From: Hydrogenophaga sp. PAMC20947
Lineage (GTDB): Bacteria > Pseudomonadota > Gammaproteobacteria > Burkholderiales > Burkholderiaceae_C
NCBI RefSeq assembly: GCF_004795855.1
Contig: NZ_CP039252.1
Span: 2,418,001-2,482,000, forward strand
Direction of reading: 5' to 3'
DNA: 64,000 bases
The translations under genes were made by a program, and so were the position numbers. This document shows, piece after piece, positions 10,869 to 22,381 of this stretch (position 1 is its first letter; the number at the start of each line of letters is the position of its first letter). The notes under the pieces were generated by a model. That model did not search any database. It saw only the letters and a program-made list of their open reading frames with translations, and was not told the origin of the DNA.

Positions 10869-11279
10869 ATGACTTTCCCGATCCAGAAAACCGACGAAGA
10901 ATGGCGCGCCCTGCTCGAGCAAAAAGGCGCTGAGCCAGGCGCGTTCGAAATCACCCGCCACGCCCGTACCGAACGGCCCTTCACCGGCAAGTACGAAGAA
11001 GTCTGGTCCGACGGCAGTTACCACTGCGTGTGCTGCGGCAACCACCTGTTCGATGCCGGCACCAAGTTCGACTCGGGCTGCGGGTGGCCCAGTTTCTGGA
11101 AGCCGGTCGAGGGCGCCATCACCGACATCACCGACCGCAGCCTGGGCATGACCCGGGTCGAAACCGTGTGCAGCCAGTGCGGCGCCCACCTGGGCCACGT
11201 GTTTGAAGACGGGCCTGCGCCCTCCGGCCTGCGCTACTGCATGAACTCCGCTTCACTGGAACACGATCCCAAGTCATGA
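10869..11279 (+). CDS. msrB: Peptide-methionine (R)-S-oxide reductase
   Basis: Reduces methionine-R-sulfoxide in proteins. The 136-residue protein is full-length for a single-domain MsrB. Zinc-binding cysteines form two CxxC pairs at 53/56 and 101/104, the catalytic cysteine is C124 in RYCMNSAS, and C71 in SGCGWPSF is a candidate resolving cysteine. The start has AGGAGAACGACC before it. The last bases overlap slyX as ATGA. Confidence 0.97.
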   Translation: MTFPIQKTDEEWRALLEQKGAEPGAFEITRHARTERPFTGKYEEVWSDGSYHCVCCGNHLFDAGTKFDSGCGWPSFWKPVEGAITDITDRSLGMTRVETVCSQCGAHLGHVFEDGPAPSGLRYCMNSASLEHDPKS

Positions 11280-11506
11280 GCAATGCGCCCACTTTCGAAA
11301 CCAGAACCGATGAGCGCATCACCGAACTGGAAATTAAACTGAGCTACAACGAGGATTTGCTCGACACGCTCAACGCGCTGGTGGCCCGCCAGCAGCAAGA
11401 CATTTCAATGCTGCTGCGCGAGGTCGGCCAGCTTCACCAGCAAGGCAACGAGCCTGGCATGGCCGCGGCGCAAAATCCGCGCGACGAACTGCCACCGCAC
11501 TATTGA
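11276..11506 (+). CDS. slyX: SlyX family protein
   Basis: Short acidic protein of 76 residues with a heptad-rich coiled-coil region ([21 protein letters not shown]) and the C-terminal PPHY tail typical of SlyX. The function of the family is not established. Translationally coupled to msrB by a 4-base overlap. Confidence 0.92.
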   Translation: MSNAPTFETRTDERITELEIKLSYNEDLLDTLNALVARQQQDISMLLREVGQLHQQGNEPGMAAAQNPRDELPPHY

Positions 11507-11936
11507 ACTGACCGTGCGCAGGGCGAGCCCACGGCCCGTCTGCGCGTGGCATCCCGGGGCATTGGCGCACACCTCACGCTCGTCAAACATGCAGCCTGAT
11601 GCCGTGCCACTGGCCCATCAGCGCGGGATGGCGTCTGGCAGATAGGGACCCGGGCGCTGAGAACTGCACCAACCCGCAGGCCATGTTCTGCCTGCCCTGA
11701 ACCCCGCGCATCCATTGGCGCCCGTCGGCGCGCTCACAACCTGTGTGTTCGGCCGCGAGCAGCGCGGGCCGGGAACGACAGCAACCCAAACCTGGATTGC
11801 CATCGCCACCCCGCCGGACCATAATCTGCACTGCAGAATTAGATTCCGCGAAAATACCATCGCGGTTCAGCAACCCGTTTTGAACTCCGCCGGCCTAAGG
11901 ATCGCGTCCGGTGCGACCCGTTACAGGAACCCCCTC
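11507..11936. other. Intergenic stretch without a supported gene
   Basis: About 430 bases lie between slyX and the next ligase gene. Open frames on both strands lack family features and a ribosome-binding site. An imperfect GC-rich inverted repeat near 11515-11550 (GCGCAGGGC with GCCCGTCTGCGC) could help terminate msrB-slyX transcription, but no T-run follows. Confidence 0.5.
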
Positions 11937-13520
11937 ATGGACTTGAATTTTTCCGCCGACACGCCGTTCATCGTCATCACGGAGCTGGTGCGCGAACACG
12001 CGCGGGCGCAGCCCGGGCAGACCGCGCTGAGCGACGGAGCGCAGTCCCTGAGCTACGCCGCCCTGGACGCCAAGATGGACCGCGTGGCCGCGGCTTTGCA
12101 GCGCGACGGTTTGTTGCCCGGCGACTGCATTGCCATCTGCGCCAGCTCGTCGATGCGCTATGCCGCGCTCTACCTCGGCGCCTTGCGAGCCGGCGTGGTG
12201 GTCGCCCCGCTGGCGCCATCGGTCACCGCCGACAGCCTGGCCGCCATGCTGCGCGACGCGGGCGCAAAGCGGCTGTTTGTCGACCGCAGCGCCGCCGACC
12301 TGATTCCCGGCGATCTGCCCCCGTCGCATGTGGTCTGGCTCGATGACAAACTGCGCGGCACCCCCTTCAGCGCGTGGCTGGCCGACGAAGGGGCAAAGCC
12401 CAAGCCAGTCGACGTGCAGCCGGAGTGGCCGTTCAACATCATTTATTCGTCGGGCACCACAGGCACCCCCAAGGGCATCGTGCAATCCCACGGGATGCGC
12501 TGGACCCATGTGCGCCGCGGCCTGACCTACGGCTATGGGCGGGACACCCGAACCCTGCTCTCCACCCCGCTCTACTCCAACACCACGCTGGTCGTGTTCT
12601 TCCCCACGCTGGCCTTCGGCGGGTGCGTGCACCTGATGGCCAAGTTCGACGCCGAACGCTACGCCGCCACGGCCGCGGCCGAACGCATCACCCACACCAT
12701 GCTGGTGCCGGTTCAGTACCAGCGCCTCATGGCGCTGCCCGATTTCGATCGCCACGATCTATCGGCCTCTCAGGTGAAGTTCTGCACCAGTGCGCCTTTC
12801 AACGCCGCGCTCAAGGCCGACGTGGTCAAGCGCTGGCCCGGGGCCCTGGTCGAGTTCTACGGCATGACAGAAGGCGGCGGCACCTGCATCCTCGACGCTC
12901 ACGAACACCTGGATAAACTGCACACCGTGGGCCAACCCGCGTCTGGGCATGACATCCGTCTGATCGACGAAGCCGGCCAGGAAATGCCCGCAGGTGAAGC
13001 CGGGGAAGTGGTGGGCCACTCGCCCGGCATGATGACCGGCTACCACGGTCAGCCGGAGAAAACCCGCGAGGCCGAGTGGTTTGACGCCGCAGGCAAGCGT
13101 TTCATCCGCACCGGTGATGTCGGACGCTTCGACGCCGACGGTTTTCTGGTGCTCATGGACCGCCGCAAAGACATGATCATCAGCGGCGGTTTCAACGTGT
13201 ACCCCAGCGATCTCGAAGGCTTGCTGCGTCAGCACCCGGCTGTCGCCGATGTGGCCGTGGTCGGCATGCCTTCCGAACAATGGGGCGAAACCCCGGTGGC
13301 CTTTGTGGTGTGCCAGGCGGGTACGACCGTGGGCGAACCTGAGCTGCTGGCTTGGCACAACGAACGCTCTGGCAAGACCCAGCGCCTGTCGGCGATGCAC
13401 TTCGTGGATGAACTCCCCCGCAGCGCCATCGGCAAAGTGCTCAAGCGCGAATTGCGCGAGCACCTCACGGCTCAGATCAACGCTCAGGCTGCGGCTCAAG
13501 TCACGGCTCAAATTCCCTGA
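11937..13520 (+). CDS. AMP-dependent acyl-CoA synthetase/ligase
   Basis: 527-residue ANL-family enzyme. The A3 motif is [18 protein letters not shown]5 is YGMTEGGG, the hinge has [13 protein letters not shown] and [18 protein letters not shown], and the lysine motif is [11 protein letters not shown]. The ATG at 11937 was chosen because it is followed by a normal family N-terminus and preceded by CAGGAAC; the frame stays open for 74 more codons upstream without family similarity. It lies just before etfBA, which fits a role in acyl-chain catabolism; the substrate is unknown. Confidence 0.9.
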   Translation: MDLNFSADTPFIVITELVREHARAQPGQTALSDGAQSLSYAALDAKMDRVAAALQRDGLLPGDCIAICASSSMRYAALYLGALRAGVVVAPLAPSVTADSLAAMLRDAGAKRLFVDRSAADLIPGDLPPSHVVWLDDKLRGTPFSAWLADEGAKPKPVDVQPEWPFNIIYSSGTTGTPKGIVQSHGMRWTHVRRGLTYGYGRDTRTLLSTPLYSNTTLVVFFPTLAFGGCVHLMAKFDAERYAATAAAERITHTMLVPVQYQRLMALPDFDRHDLSASQVKFCTSAPFNAALKADVVKRWPGALVEFYGMTEGGGTCILDAHEHLDKLHTVGQPASGHDIRLIDEAGQEMPAGEAGEVVGHSPGMMTGYHGQPEKTREAEWFDAAGKRFIRTGDVGRFDADGFLVLMDRRKDMIISGGFNVYPSDLEGLLRQHPAVADVAVVGMPSEQWGETPVAFVVCQAGTTVGEPELLAWHNERSGKTQRLSAMHFVDELPRSAIGKVLKRELREHLTAQINAQAAAQVTAQIP

Positions 13521-13564
13521 GTCCCCTCCCCCTTTCTATTTTTTTGAATCACAGGAGTCTTCCC

Positions 13565-14314
13565 ATGAAGGTCATCGTCCCCGTCAAACGTGTGGTGGAT
13601 TACAACGTCAAGGTGCGCGTCAAGAGCGACGGCAGCGGCGTGGATATTGCCAACGTCAAGATGAGCATGAATCCGTTTGACGAGATCGCGGTCGAAGAAG
13701 CCGTGCGCCTGAAAGAAAAGGGTGTCGTGACCGAAGTGATCGCCGTGTCTTGCGGTGTCACCCAGTGCCAGGAAACCCTGCGCACGGCCATGGCCATTGG
13801 CGCGGACCGCGCCATCCTGATCGAAACCACCGAAGAGCTGCAGCCCCTGGCCGTGGCCAAGCTGCTCAAGGCCCTGATGGACAAAGAGCAACCCGGCCTC
13901 GTGATTTTGGGCAAGCAGGCCATCGATGACGATTGCAACCAGACCGGCCAGATGCTGGCTGCGCTGACCGGCCTGCCCCAGGGCACCTTCGCCAGCAAGG
14001 TGGAAGTCGCTGGCGACAAAGTCAACGTGACGCGCGAAGTGGACGGCGGTCTGGAGACCTTGAGCCTGTCCATGCCCGCGATCATCACCACCGACCTGCG
14101 CCTGAATGAGCCGCGTTATGTGACGCTGCCCAACATCATGAAGGCCAAGAAGAAGCAGATGGACATCATGAAGCCCGAAGACCTGGGCGTGGACGTCACC
14201 CCCCGCATCAAGACCTTGAAGGTCACTGAGCCGCCCAAGCGCGGCGCCGGCATCATGGTGCCCGATGTGGCGACGCTGGTGGACAAACTCAAGAACGAAG
14301 CCAAGGTGATTTGA
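13565..14314 (+). CDS. etfB: Electron transfer flavoprotein, beta subunit
   Basis: Small subunit of ETF, which takes electrons from acyl-CoA dehydrogenases and passes them to ETF-quinone oxidoreductase. 249 residues, standard length. The N-terminus [16 protein letters not shown] and the dehydrogenase-recognition loop [15 protein letters not shown] are diagnostic. CACAGGAG stands before the ATG. It is followed by etfA after a gap of 93 bases that contains a dispersed repeat. Confidence 0.97.
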   Translation: MKVIVPVKRVVDYNVKVRVKSDGSGVDIANVKMSMNPFDEIAVEEAVRLKEKGVVTEVIAVSCGVTQCQETLRTAMAIGADRAILIETTEELQPLAVAKLLKALMDKEQPGLVILGKQAIDDDCNQTGQMLAALTGLPQGTFASKVEVAGDKVNVTREVDGGLETLSLSMPAIITTDLRLNEPRYVTLPNIMKAKKKQMDIMKPEDLGVDVTPRIKTLKVTEPPKRGAGIMVPDVATLVDKLKNEAKVI

Positions 14315-14378
14315 CCCCCCCGCGCGGCGCTGGTGGTCCGGCAAAGCCGGTTCCACGGCGCCCTGGGTTAAGGCACTT
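14315..14378. repeat. Dispersed GC-rich intergenic repeat, single copy, between etfB and etfA
   Basis: Shares GCCGGTTCCACGGCG and the following CCTG-GTTAAGGCACT-like end with the arms of the inverted pair at 2159-2346. It contains the small perfect stem CCGGC-AAA-GCCGG, while the copy near 2210 has CCGGC-GGA-GCCGG, so the stem is kept as the loop changes. Confidence 0.7.
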
Positions 14379-14407
14379 CGTTCGAACATTTTTTCTGGAA
14401 TCTCATC

Positions 14408-15340
14408 ATGACCTCTCTCGTTATTGCTGAACACGACAACGCCTCCGTCAAAGGCGCCACGCTCAACACCGTGACCGCCGCTGTGGCCTGCGGTGGTGAT
14501 GTGCATGTGCTTATCGCCGGACACAACGCGGGTGAAGCCGCCAAGGCCGCCGCGGCCATCGCCGGTGTGGCCAAAGTCATCCACGCCGATGCGGCTTACC
14601 TGGAACACGGCCTGGCCGAGAACATGGCCGCTCAGGTGCTGGCCATTGCATCGAACTACAGCCACATCCTGTTCCCCGCCACCGCCAGCGGCAAGAACAT
14701 CGCGCCGCGCGTGGCCGCTGCGCTGGACGTGGGCCAGATCAGCGACATCACCAAGGTGGACGCAGCCGATACCTTCGAGCGCCCCATCTACGCCGGCAAC
14801 GCCATCGCCACGGTGCAGAGCACCGACGCCACCAAGGTGATCACCGTGCGCACGACCGGGTTTGATCCGGCCGCTGCCACCGGTGGTTCTGCCGCAGTGG
14901 AAACGGCTGAAGCCGTGGCCGACAGCGGCAAGAGCACGTTTGTGGGCAGCGAGATCGCCAAGAGCGACCGCCCCGAGCTGACCGCCGCCAAGGTGATCGT
15001 CTCTGGTGGCCGCGCGCTGGGCTCGAGCGAGAAGTTCGACGAAGTCATGACGCCTTTGGCCGACAAGCTGGGTGCCGCTCTGGGTGCCAGTCGCGCGGCG
15101 GTGGACGCCGGCTACGCGCCCAACGACTGGCAAGTGGGCCAGACGGGCAAGATCGTCGCGCCCCAGCTCTACATCGCCTGCGGTATCTCGGGTGCCATCC
15201 AGCATTTGGCTGGCATGAAAGATTCCAAAGTGATCGTGGCGATCAACAAGGATCCCGAAGCACCGATCTTCTCCGTGGCCGACTATGGCCTGGAGGCCGA
15301 TCTGTTCGTGGCTGTGCCTGAGCTCGTCAAGGCGCTGTAA
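14408..15340 (+). CDS. etfA: Electron transfer flavoprotein, alpha subunit
   Basis: FAD-carrying ETF subunit, 310 residues. The C-terminal FAD-binding region is clear: [20 protein letters not shown], then [20 protein letters not shown] and [17 protein letters not shown]. Forms the heterodimer with EtfB and serves the acyl-CoA dehydrogenases at 16345 and 23516. Confidence 0.97.
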   Translation: MTSLVIAEHDNASVKGATLNTVTAAVACGGDVHVLIAGHNAGEAAKAAAAIAGVAKVIHADAAYLEHGLAENMAAQVLAIASNYSHILFPATASGKNIAPRVAAALDVGQISDITKVDAADTFERPIYAGNAIATVQSTDATKVITVRTTGFDPAAATGGSAAVETAEAVADSGKSTFVGSEIAKSDRPELTAAKVIVSGGRALGSSEKFDEVMTPLADKLGAALGASRAAVDAGYAPNDWQVGQTGKIVAPQLYIACGISGAIQHLAGMKDSKVIVAINKDPEAPIFSVADYGLEADLFVAVPELVKAL

Positions 15341-15387
15341 GCACGGGGTTTTCCACCTTCCGGGGCAGGCTCTGGTGGTTTACCCCA

Positions 15388-16320
15388 TTGCAAGCCCCGG
15401 TCGAAAGCGCTGGAATGCGGATAAAGTTCCATGCAGCATTTGCAGAACGGAGTTCCATTTTGAGCGCAGAGCAAACCAACGACAGCGGGTCAACGCCCGA
15501 AAGTGAGCAAGCCGGGGCCAGGCACCCCCGCACCCCAGCCCCGCAAGCCCGCAAGCCCAAGGAAGACCGGCATTTTGTGACCGCCCTTGCGCGGGGTCTT
15601 GAAGTGCTGTCCTGCTTTCGCCACGGTGAAATCACCCTGAGCAACCAGGAGCTGGCCCAGCGCTGCAAGCTGCCCAAGTCCACCGTGTCACGACTCACCA
15701 TGACGCTGACCAAGCTGGGCTATCTGATCCATGTGCAGGAAAGCGGCCGCTACCGGCTCGGTACCGCGTGTCTGGCGCTGGGCAGTGCGCTGCTCAACAA
15801 ACTCGATGTGCGCAAAATTGCGCGCCCGATGATGATGGAGCTGGCCGAGTTTTCGGGGGCTTCGGTTTCGCTGGGTGTGCGCGACAAGCTGTCCATGATC
15901 TATGTCGAAAACTGCCGCAGCACCGCAGCCCTCACGCTCACGCTCGATGTGGGTTCGCGCATGCCACTGGCCACGTCGGCGATGGGGCGGGCCTGGCTGG
16001 CCGCCGTCGCTCAGGACGAGCGCCAGGAAGCCATGGAGCAGATCCGCGAACTGGACCACCTGTCCTGGCCAAAGGTCAAAACGGGCATCGACAAGGCGCT
16101 GGAAGACTACCAGGCGCTGGGCATCACCTGCTCGTTTGGCGACTGGAACAAAGAAGTCAACGGTGTGGCGCGCGCGTTTGATCCGGGCAACGGCTTGCCC
16201 ATCATGGCAGTCAACGTGGGCGGCCCTTCGTACAACCTGTCACCGAAGTTTTTGCTGGACGAAGTCCGCCCCCGCCTGCTGCAGGTGGTGCGCTCCATCG
16301 AAGAAGCCTTGCCCACCTGA
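15388..16320 (+). CDS. IclR-family transcriptional regulator
   Basis: Regulator with an N-terminal winged helix (VTALARGLEVLSCF, then LSNQELAQRCKLPKSTVSRLTMTLTKLGYL) and a C-terminal effector-binding domain (GSRMPLATSAMGRAWLAA, AVNVGGPSYNLS). The open frame gives up to 310 residues, but the first ~60 are low-complexity and the start is uncertain; a TTG near 15460 just after GGAGTTCCA is a possible alternative. It lies between etfBA and the acyl-CoA dehydrogenase genes and probably senses an acyl or carboxylic acid and controls them. Confidence 0.9.
   Translation: MQAPVESAGMRIKFHAAFAERSSILSAEQTNDSGSTPESEQAGARHPRTPAPQARKPKEDRHFVTALARGLEVLSCFRHGEITLSNQELAQRCKLPKSTVSRLTMTLTKLGYLIHVQESGRYRLGTACLALGSALLNKLDVRKIARPMMMELAEFSGASVSLGVRDKLSMIYVENCRSTAALTLTLDVGSRMPLATSAMGRAWLAAVAQDERQEAMEQIRELDHLSWPKVKTGIDKALEDYQALGITCSFGDWNKEVNGVARAFDPGNGLPIMAVNVGGPSYNLSPKFLLDEVRPRLLQVVRSIEEALPT
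15426..15455. promoter_or_regulatory. Candidate IclR-type operator at the regulator's own start region
   Basis: GTTCC (15426-15430) and TGCAGAAC (15441-15448) flank a 23-bp GTTC...GAAC inverted arrangement, followed by the perfect palindrome GAAC-GGA-GTTC (15445-15455). TTCTGCA also occurs at 18211-18217 in the divergent promoter region of the acyl-CoA genes, suggesting one regulator. Confidence 0.3.
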
Positions 16321-16344
16321 GCGGCCAACCACCAGTGCCAGCGC

Positions 16345-18147
16345 TCAGAACCAGGCGGCCTGCATGTTCCGGGTGGTGTCGTCCAGGCTGCGCAACAAGC
16401 TGAGCTGGGCGCCGATGCGCGGCAACTCCCAGCGGAAAAACCACTGGCAGGCCTGCAACTTGCCCCGGTAGAACGATTCATCTGTGCTGCCACAAGCGGC
16501 TGGCAAGGCCGCATCGGCCACCACCGCCTGCTTCAACCAGCTCCAGGCCAGTACCGCATGACCGAAGGCTTCCAGAAACAGGTGGGCGTTGGCCAGCGCA
16601 GCCTCGCCATCCGAAGCGAGCGTGGGCTTCAGGTGTTCCACGCTGGAGACGATGTCGCCCCAAGCGCTTTGCAGTTGCAACGCGTGGGCCCGCAGCAGCG
16701 GGGCGTCCAGTGCGAGTGCAATCGTCGTGTCCATTTCGCGCGTCAGCAGCATGAGCGCAGCCCCGCTCTTCATGACCACCTTGCGCCCCAGCAGGTCCAG
16801 CGCCTGCACACCGTGGGTGCCCTCATGGATCATGTTCAAGCGGTTGTCGCGCCAGTACTGTTCAACCGGAAATTCGCGTGTGTAACCGTAGCCCCCGAGG
16901 ATCTGGATTGCCAGGCTGTTGGCTTCCAGGCACCACTGTGACGGCCATGATTTCACGATCGGTGTGAGCAGCTCCAGCAGCAGACTGGCCTCCGTGCGTG
17001 CGCTCTCGGTCTCGCCGGTGCGCTGTTCATCGACCAGGCGCGCGGCGATCATCGCCAGACCGTACGCACCCTCTACATAACTTTTTTGCGCCAGCAACAT
17101 GCGCCGCACATCGGGGTGTTCAATCAGCGCCACGGGTGGGCTCAAAGGATCCTTGTTGCCCAGCGGGCGGCCTTGCACGCGTTCCTGCGCGTACCGCAGG
17201 GACGCCAGATAGCCCCGGTACCCCAGCATGATCGCACCCATGCCCACGCCGATGCGGGCCTCGTTCATCATGTGGAACATGCAGGCCAAGCCTTGGTTCG
17301 GCTGCCCTACGATCTCACCCAGACAGGCCCCATTTTCACCAAACGACAACAGGGTGGAGGTGGTGCCCCGCCAGCCGCATTTGTGGATCAGCCCGCCCAA
17401 AGCCACATCGTTTCGTGCGCCGACCCGCCCAGCTTCGTCCACCCGGAACTTGGGCACGGTGAACAGCGACAACCCCTTCACCCCGGCGGGCGAACCGGGC
17501 AGCCGCGCCAGCACCAGGTGCACGATGTTTTCGCTCAGGTTGTGGTCACCGCCCGATATGAAAATCTTGTTGCCCTTGATCGAATAGCTGCCGTCGTCCA
17601 GTGGGGTGGCGCTGGTCTTGAGATCCGACAGACTGGACCCGGCCTGTGGCTCGGTGAGCGCCATGGTGCCGAAGAACCGGCCTTCGCGCAGCGCACCCAG
17701 GTAGCGCGCCTGCTGGAGCGGCGTGCCGAACTTCTCGATCACGTTCGCGTTGGAAGCCGTGAGCCCCACGTACGACGTGGTGGCGACGTTGGCGCTGCGA
17801 AAGATTGATTGGCACGCCTGCGCCACCAGGACCGGCAACTGCATACCACCCGCCGATTCATCGGCCGTCGCCTGCAGGAAGCCAGCCTCGCAATAGGCGC
17901 GCACCGCCGCCTGCACGCCGGGCACCATCACGACCTCACCGGCCACCACATGCGGCTCGGCTTCATCAGCCGCCCGGTTGTGTGGCGCAAACGTGTCCTC
18001 AGCGATGCGGTGCGCGGTCGCCAGCGCGGCCTCGAAGGTTTCGCGGCTGTGGTCAGCATGGCGGGTGCGCTGCGTCAGCCCTTGCGCGTTCTGCACTTCA
18101 AACAGCTGAAAAGCCAGATCGCGCCGAGAAATCAGTTCTTCGTTCAC
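16345..18147 (-). CDS. Acyl-CoA dehydrogenase, ~600-residue type with C-terminal extension
   Basis: FAD enzyme that introduces the alpha-beta double bond in acyl-CoA. Motifs include LTEPQAGSSLSDLKT (FAD/substrate loop), GNKIFISGGDHNL and GYGYTREFPVEQYWRDNRL followed by EGTHGVQALDLLGRK, where the glutamate is the presumed catalytic base. The last ~130 residues form the extra helical domain of this subfamily. A GTG at 18147 is chosen, with AAGGCGGG nearby; the frame continues 27 codons upstream. It is divergent from the six-gene operon beginning at 18280. Confidence 0.9.
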   Translation of the reverse strand: MNEELISRRDLAFQLFEVQNAQGLTQRTRHADHSRETFEAALATAHRIAEDTFAPHNRAADEAEPHVVAGEVVMVPGVQAAVRAYCEAGFLQATADESAGGMQLPVLVAQACQSIFRSANVATTSYVGLTASNANVIEKFGTPLQQARYLGALREGRFFGTMALTEPQAGSSLSDLKTSATPLDDGSYSIKGNKIFISGGDHNLSENIVHLVLARLPGSPAGVKGLSLFTVPKFRVDEAGRVGARNDVALGGLIHKCGWRGTTSTLLSFGENGACLGEIVGQPNQGLACMFHMMNEARIGVGMGAIMLGYRGYLASLRYAQERVQGRPLGNKDPLSPPVALIEHPDVRRMLLAQKSYVEGAYGLAMIAARLVDEQRTGETESARTEASLLLELLTPIVKSWPSQWCLEANSLAIQILGGYGYTREFPVEQYWRDNRLNMIHEGTHGVQALDLLGRKVVMKSGAALMLLTREMDTTIALALDAPLLRAHALQLQSAWGDIVSSVEHLKPTLASDGEAALANAHLFLEAFGHAVLAWSWLKQAVVADAALPAACGSTDESFYRGKLQACQWFFRWELPRIGAQLSLLRSLDDTTRNMQAAWF

Positions 18148-18199
18148 AGGAAAACCCGCCTTTACGTTCAAGTTGTTTGCGCCTATTATCGCGATTGAT

Positions 18200-18228
18200 T
18201 TGGAATTTGGTTCTGCACAGCAGTCCAA
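18200..18228. promoter_or_regulatory. Candidate operator in the divergent acyl-CoA gene promoter region
   Basis: The region holds TTCTGC-ACA-GCAG, close to a 6+3+6 palindrome, inside TTGGA...TCCAA. TTCTGCA is shared with the IclR regulator's upstream region. It lies between the divergent start codons at 18147 and 18280. Confidence 0.3.
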
Positions 18229-18279
18229 TCGAACAAAGATTGCCTTGATTCAGCCCTTCAATATGAACGGAGACACACC

Positions 18280-20367
18280 ATGAACCCGGTGGACTACAAC
18301 CTGCACGGCCCCGTGGCCGTATTGACCCTGAACAACCCACCCGTTAACGGGCTGGGCCTCGCGCTGCGCAGCGGCATCCTGGCTGGCCTGGACCGCGCCC
18401 TGGCCGATCGGGCCGTGACCGCCATCGTGCTCACCGGCGGCGAAAAGATCTTCTCGGGCGGCGCCGACGTCAAGGAATTCGGCACACCCAAATCGTCCAC
18501 TTCGCCCAACCTGCCGGACGTGATCCGAGCGCTGGAGCAATCAGCCAAACCCGTGGTCGCCGCGATCGCCGGACACGCCCTCGGTGGCGGCCTGGAGCTC
18601 GCCCTGGGTTGCCATTTCCGCGTGGCCAAGCAAGACGCCACCCTGGGCCTGCCTGAAGTGAAGCTGGGTTTGTTGCCGGGCGCCGGTGGCACGCAGCGTC
18701 TGCCGCGTGCAGTGGGCCTGGAAGTGGCGCTCAACATGATCGTTTCGGGCACGCCGCAAAAGGCGGCCAGCTTCAAAGGCACGGCCCTGATCGACGCGCT
18801 GGTCGAAACCGACGCAGTCACCGCTGCCGTGGCCTTCGCCGAGCGCGCGGTGAAAGAGCAGTTGCCCTTGCGCCGCCTGCGCGACCTGAAAGTGCCCGCC
18901 GCCGGCGCCGACGCCTTTCTGCAATTCGCCCGCAACAACGTCAAGGCGGCCGCCAAGGGTCTGCCTGCGCCGCTGCAGTGCGTGGAGTGTGTGGCCGACT
19001 CGGTCACCCAGCCATTTGACGAAGGTCTCAAGCGCGAACGCGCCGCCTTTTTTGCCCTGATGGCCACGCCGGAGTCGCGTGCCGCGCGCCACGTGTTTGC
19101 GGCCGAGCGCGCCGCCGGCAAGCTGCCCGACATCCCGGCCGACACGCCGCTGCGCCCCATCAAGACTGTGGGCGTGATTGGCGCGGGCACCATGGGCGGC
19201 GGCATCACCATGAACTTCCTCAACGTGGGCACGCCCGTGGTGCTCCTGGAAACCGCGCAGGCAGCGCTGGACCGCGGCCTCGCCACCATCCGCCAGCGAT
19301 ACGAAAGCAGCGCCAAGCGTGGCAAGCTCACGCAAGAGCAGGTAGAGCAGCGCATGGCGCTGATCACCCCCACGCTGGACTACGCGGCCTTCAAAGAGGT
19401 CGACCTCGTGATCGAAGCCGTGTTCGAACAGATGGATGTGAAGGAAAAGGTGTTCACCCTGCTCGACGCGGTCTGCAAGCCGGGCGCTATCCTCGCATCG
19501 AACACTTCCTACCTCGACGTCAACAAAATCGCCAGCTTCACCAAACGTCCGCAAGACGTGGTGGGCCTGCACTTCTTCAGCCCGGCCAACATCATGAAGC
19601 TGCTGGAAATCGTGCGTGGCGAGAAGACCGCCAACGACGTGATGGCGACTGCCCTCGCGCTGGGCAAAACAATCAAGAAGGTGGCCGTGGTCTCTGGCGT
19701 GTGCGACGGCTTCATCGGCAACCGCATGCTGGCCCGCTACGGCGCGGCGGCCAACGCCATGGTCATGGCCGGCGGCGCGCCGCAACAGGTCGACAAGGCC
19801 ATGGAACGCTTCGGCTACGCCATGGGCCCTTTCCGCGTGGGCGATCTGGCTGGCCTGGACATCGGCTGGGCCACGCGCAAGCGCAAGGCGGCCGAGGCCG
19901 GTGTGCCCCACGAGCCCACCATCGCCGACAAGATCTGCGAGCTGGACCGCTTCGGGCAGAAATCCGGCGCCGGCTGGTACCGCTACGAACCCGGTGTGCG
20001 CGAGCCGCAAACCGATCCACTGATTGACAAGCTGATCGCCGACTACCGCAGCGCCAAGGGCTTGACGCCGCGCAAGGTGAGCGACGAAGAAGTGGTGGAG
20101 CGCTGCATCTACGCACTGGTCAACGAGGGTGCGCGCATCCTCGCCGAAGGCATCGCCGTGCGCGCTTCCGATGTCGATCTGGTTTACCTGAACGGCTACG
20201 GCTTTCCTGCCCGCCGCGGCGGCCCCATGTGCTACGCCAACGAAGTGGGCCTGGCCAACGTGGTGCGCACCCTGCGCCGATTCGCCGCCGAACCCGGCGC
20301 CGATGCGTCGTGGGAACCCGCACCGCTGCTGGTGCAACTGGCCGAAGACGGCAAAACCTTCGCATAA
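18280..20367 (+). CDS. Bifunctional enoyl-CoA hydratase / 3-hydroxyacyl-CoA dehydrogenase
   Basis: Complete 695-residue FadB/FadJ-type protein, the paralogue of the partial gene at the left edge. Crotonase part: ILTGGEKIFSGGADVKEF and GHALGGGLELALGCHF. Dehydrogenase part from about residue 297: VGVIGAGTMGGGITMNF, then SNTSYLDVNKIAS, HFFSPANIMKLLEIVRG and the C-terminal domain VCDGFIGNRMLARYG. AACGGAGA precedes the ATG. First gene of a six-gene operon; the thiolase follows after 21 bases. Confidence 0.95.
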   Translation: MNPVDYNLHGPVAVLTLNNPPVNGLGLALRSGILAGLDRALADRAVTAIVLTGGEKIFSGGADVKEFGTPKSSTSPNLPDVIRALEQSAKPVVAAIAGHALGGGLELALGCHFRVAKQDATLGLPEVKLGLLPGAGGTQRLPRAVGLEVALNMIVSGTPQKAASFKGTALIDALVETDAVTAAVAFAERAVKEQLPLRRLRDLKVPAAGADAFLQFARNNVKAAAKGLPAPLQCVECVADSVTQPFDEGLKRERAAFFALMATPESRAARHVFAAERAAGKLPDIPADTPLRPIKTVGVIGAGTMGGGITMNFLNVGTPVVLLETAQAALDRGLATIRQRYESSAKRGKLTQEQVEQRMALITPTLDYAAFKEVDLVIEAVFEQMDVKEKVFTLLDAVCKPGAILASNTSYLDVNKIASFTKRPQDVVGLHFFSPANIMKLLEIVRGEKTANDVMATALALGKTIKKVAVVSGVCDGFIGNRMLARYGAAANAMVMAGGAPQQVDKAMERFGYAMGPFRVGDLAGLDIGWATRKRKAAEAGVPHEPTIADKICELDRFGQKSGAGWYRYEPGVREPQTDPLIDKLIADYRSAKGLTPRKVSDEEVVERCIYALVNEGARILAEGIAVRASDVDLVYLNGYGFPARRGGPMCYANEVGLANVVRTLRRFAAEPGADASWEPAPLLVQLAEDGKTFA

Positions 20368-20388
20368 CAACAAAACCTGGAGCACACC

Positions 20389-21567
<1,179 letters not shown>

Positions 21568-21607
21568 TCCAACACCCCACACATTCACAAATATCTCGGA
21601 GACACAC

Positions 21608-22381
21608 ATGAGCGTCAAACAACTGTTCCAACTCGACGGCCAAGTGGCCTTGGTCACCGGCGGCTCGCGCGGACTGGGCCTGCAAATGGCGCAAGCCCTG
21701 GGCGAGATGGGCTGCAAGGTCGCCATCAGCGCCCGCAAAGCCGATGAGCTGGCCGAAGCCAAGAAGCATCTGGAAAGCAAAGGCATCACTGTGCTCACCG
21801 TGGTGAACGACCTGCAAAAAGCAGAAAACATCGCGCCGCTGGTGGACGCGGTGATCGAAGGCCTCGGCCCGATCGACATCCTGGTCAACAACGCCGGCGC
21901 CACCTGGGGCGCTCCGGCCGAAGACTACCCCGATGCGGCCTGGCACAAGGTGATGAACCTCAACGTGACCGCGCCTTTTTTCCTCGCGCGCGAGGTGGGC
22001 AAGCGCTGCATGATTCCGCGCAAAAAGGGCAAGATCATCACCATCGCGTCCGTTGCCGGCTTGAAGGGCATGGGCGCAGGCGTGCAGACCGTGGCCTACA
22101 ACACGTCCAAAGCCGCCGCCATCAACCTCAGCCGCGCGCTGGCTGGCGAATGGGGCCAGTACAACATCAACGTCAACGCCATCTGCCCCGGCTTCTTCCC
22201 ATCCAAGATGTCGGCCGGCCTGCTCGACACCCTGGGTGATGCCGTGATCGCGCGCTCGCCGCTCAAGCGCATCGGCGGCGATGAAGACCTCATGGGCTCC
22301 GTCGTTTTTCTGGCCAGCGAAGCCTCGCGCCACATCACCGGCCAGTACATCGCGGTGGACGGCGGCAGCTCGGCGGTATGA
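21608..22381 (+). CDS. Short-chain dehydrogenase/reductase (SDR)
   Basis: 257-residue NAD(P)-dependent oxidoreductase. The dinucleotide motif is TGGSRGLGLQ near the N-terminus, NNAGA is present, and the catalytic set is Ser in ASVAG and YNTSK. The ATG at 21608 follows TCGGAGACACAC. The 3' end overlaps the next gene as ATGA. By context it may reduce or oxidise a keto/hydroxy group on the acyl chain, the place taken by the SDR-like step in 4-oxoacid pathways. Confidence 0.93.
   Translation: MSVKQLFQLDGQVALVTGGSRGLGLQMAQALGEMGCKVAISARKADELAEAKKHLESKGITVLTVVNDLQKAENIAPLVDAVIEGLGPIDILVNNAGATWGAPAEDYPDAAWHKVMNLNVTAPFFLAREVGKRCMIPRKKGKIITIASVAGLKGMGAGVQTVAYNTSKAAAINLSRALAGEWGQYNINVNAICPGFFPSKMSAGLLDTLGDAVIARSPLKRIGGDEDLMGSVVFLASEASRHITGQYIAVDGGSSAV

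Noticed and set aside
11583..11873. 96-codon minus-strand frame in the gap before the second ligase
   Set aside because: No ribosome-binding site, no family sequence, and an amino-acid content typical of non-coding GC-rich DNA.
13508..15205. 565-codon open frame antisense to etfB and etfA
   Set aside because: It is a mirror of the strongly recognisable ETF genes in GC-rich DNA, rich in His/Gly/Arg, with no domain or ribosome-binding site.
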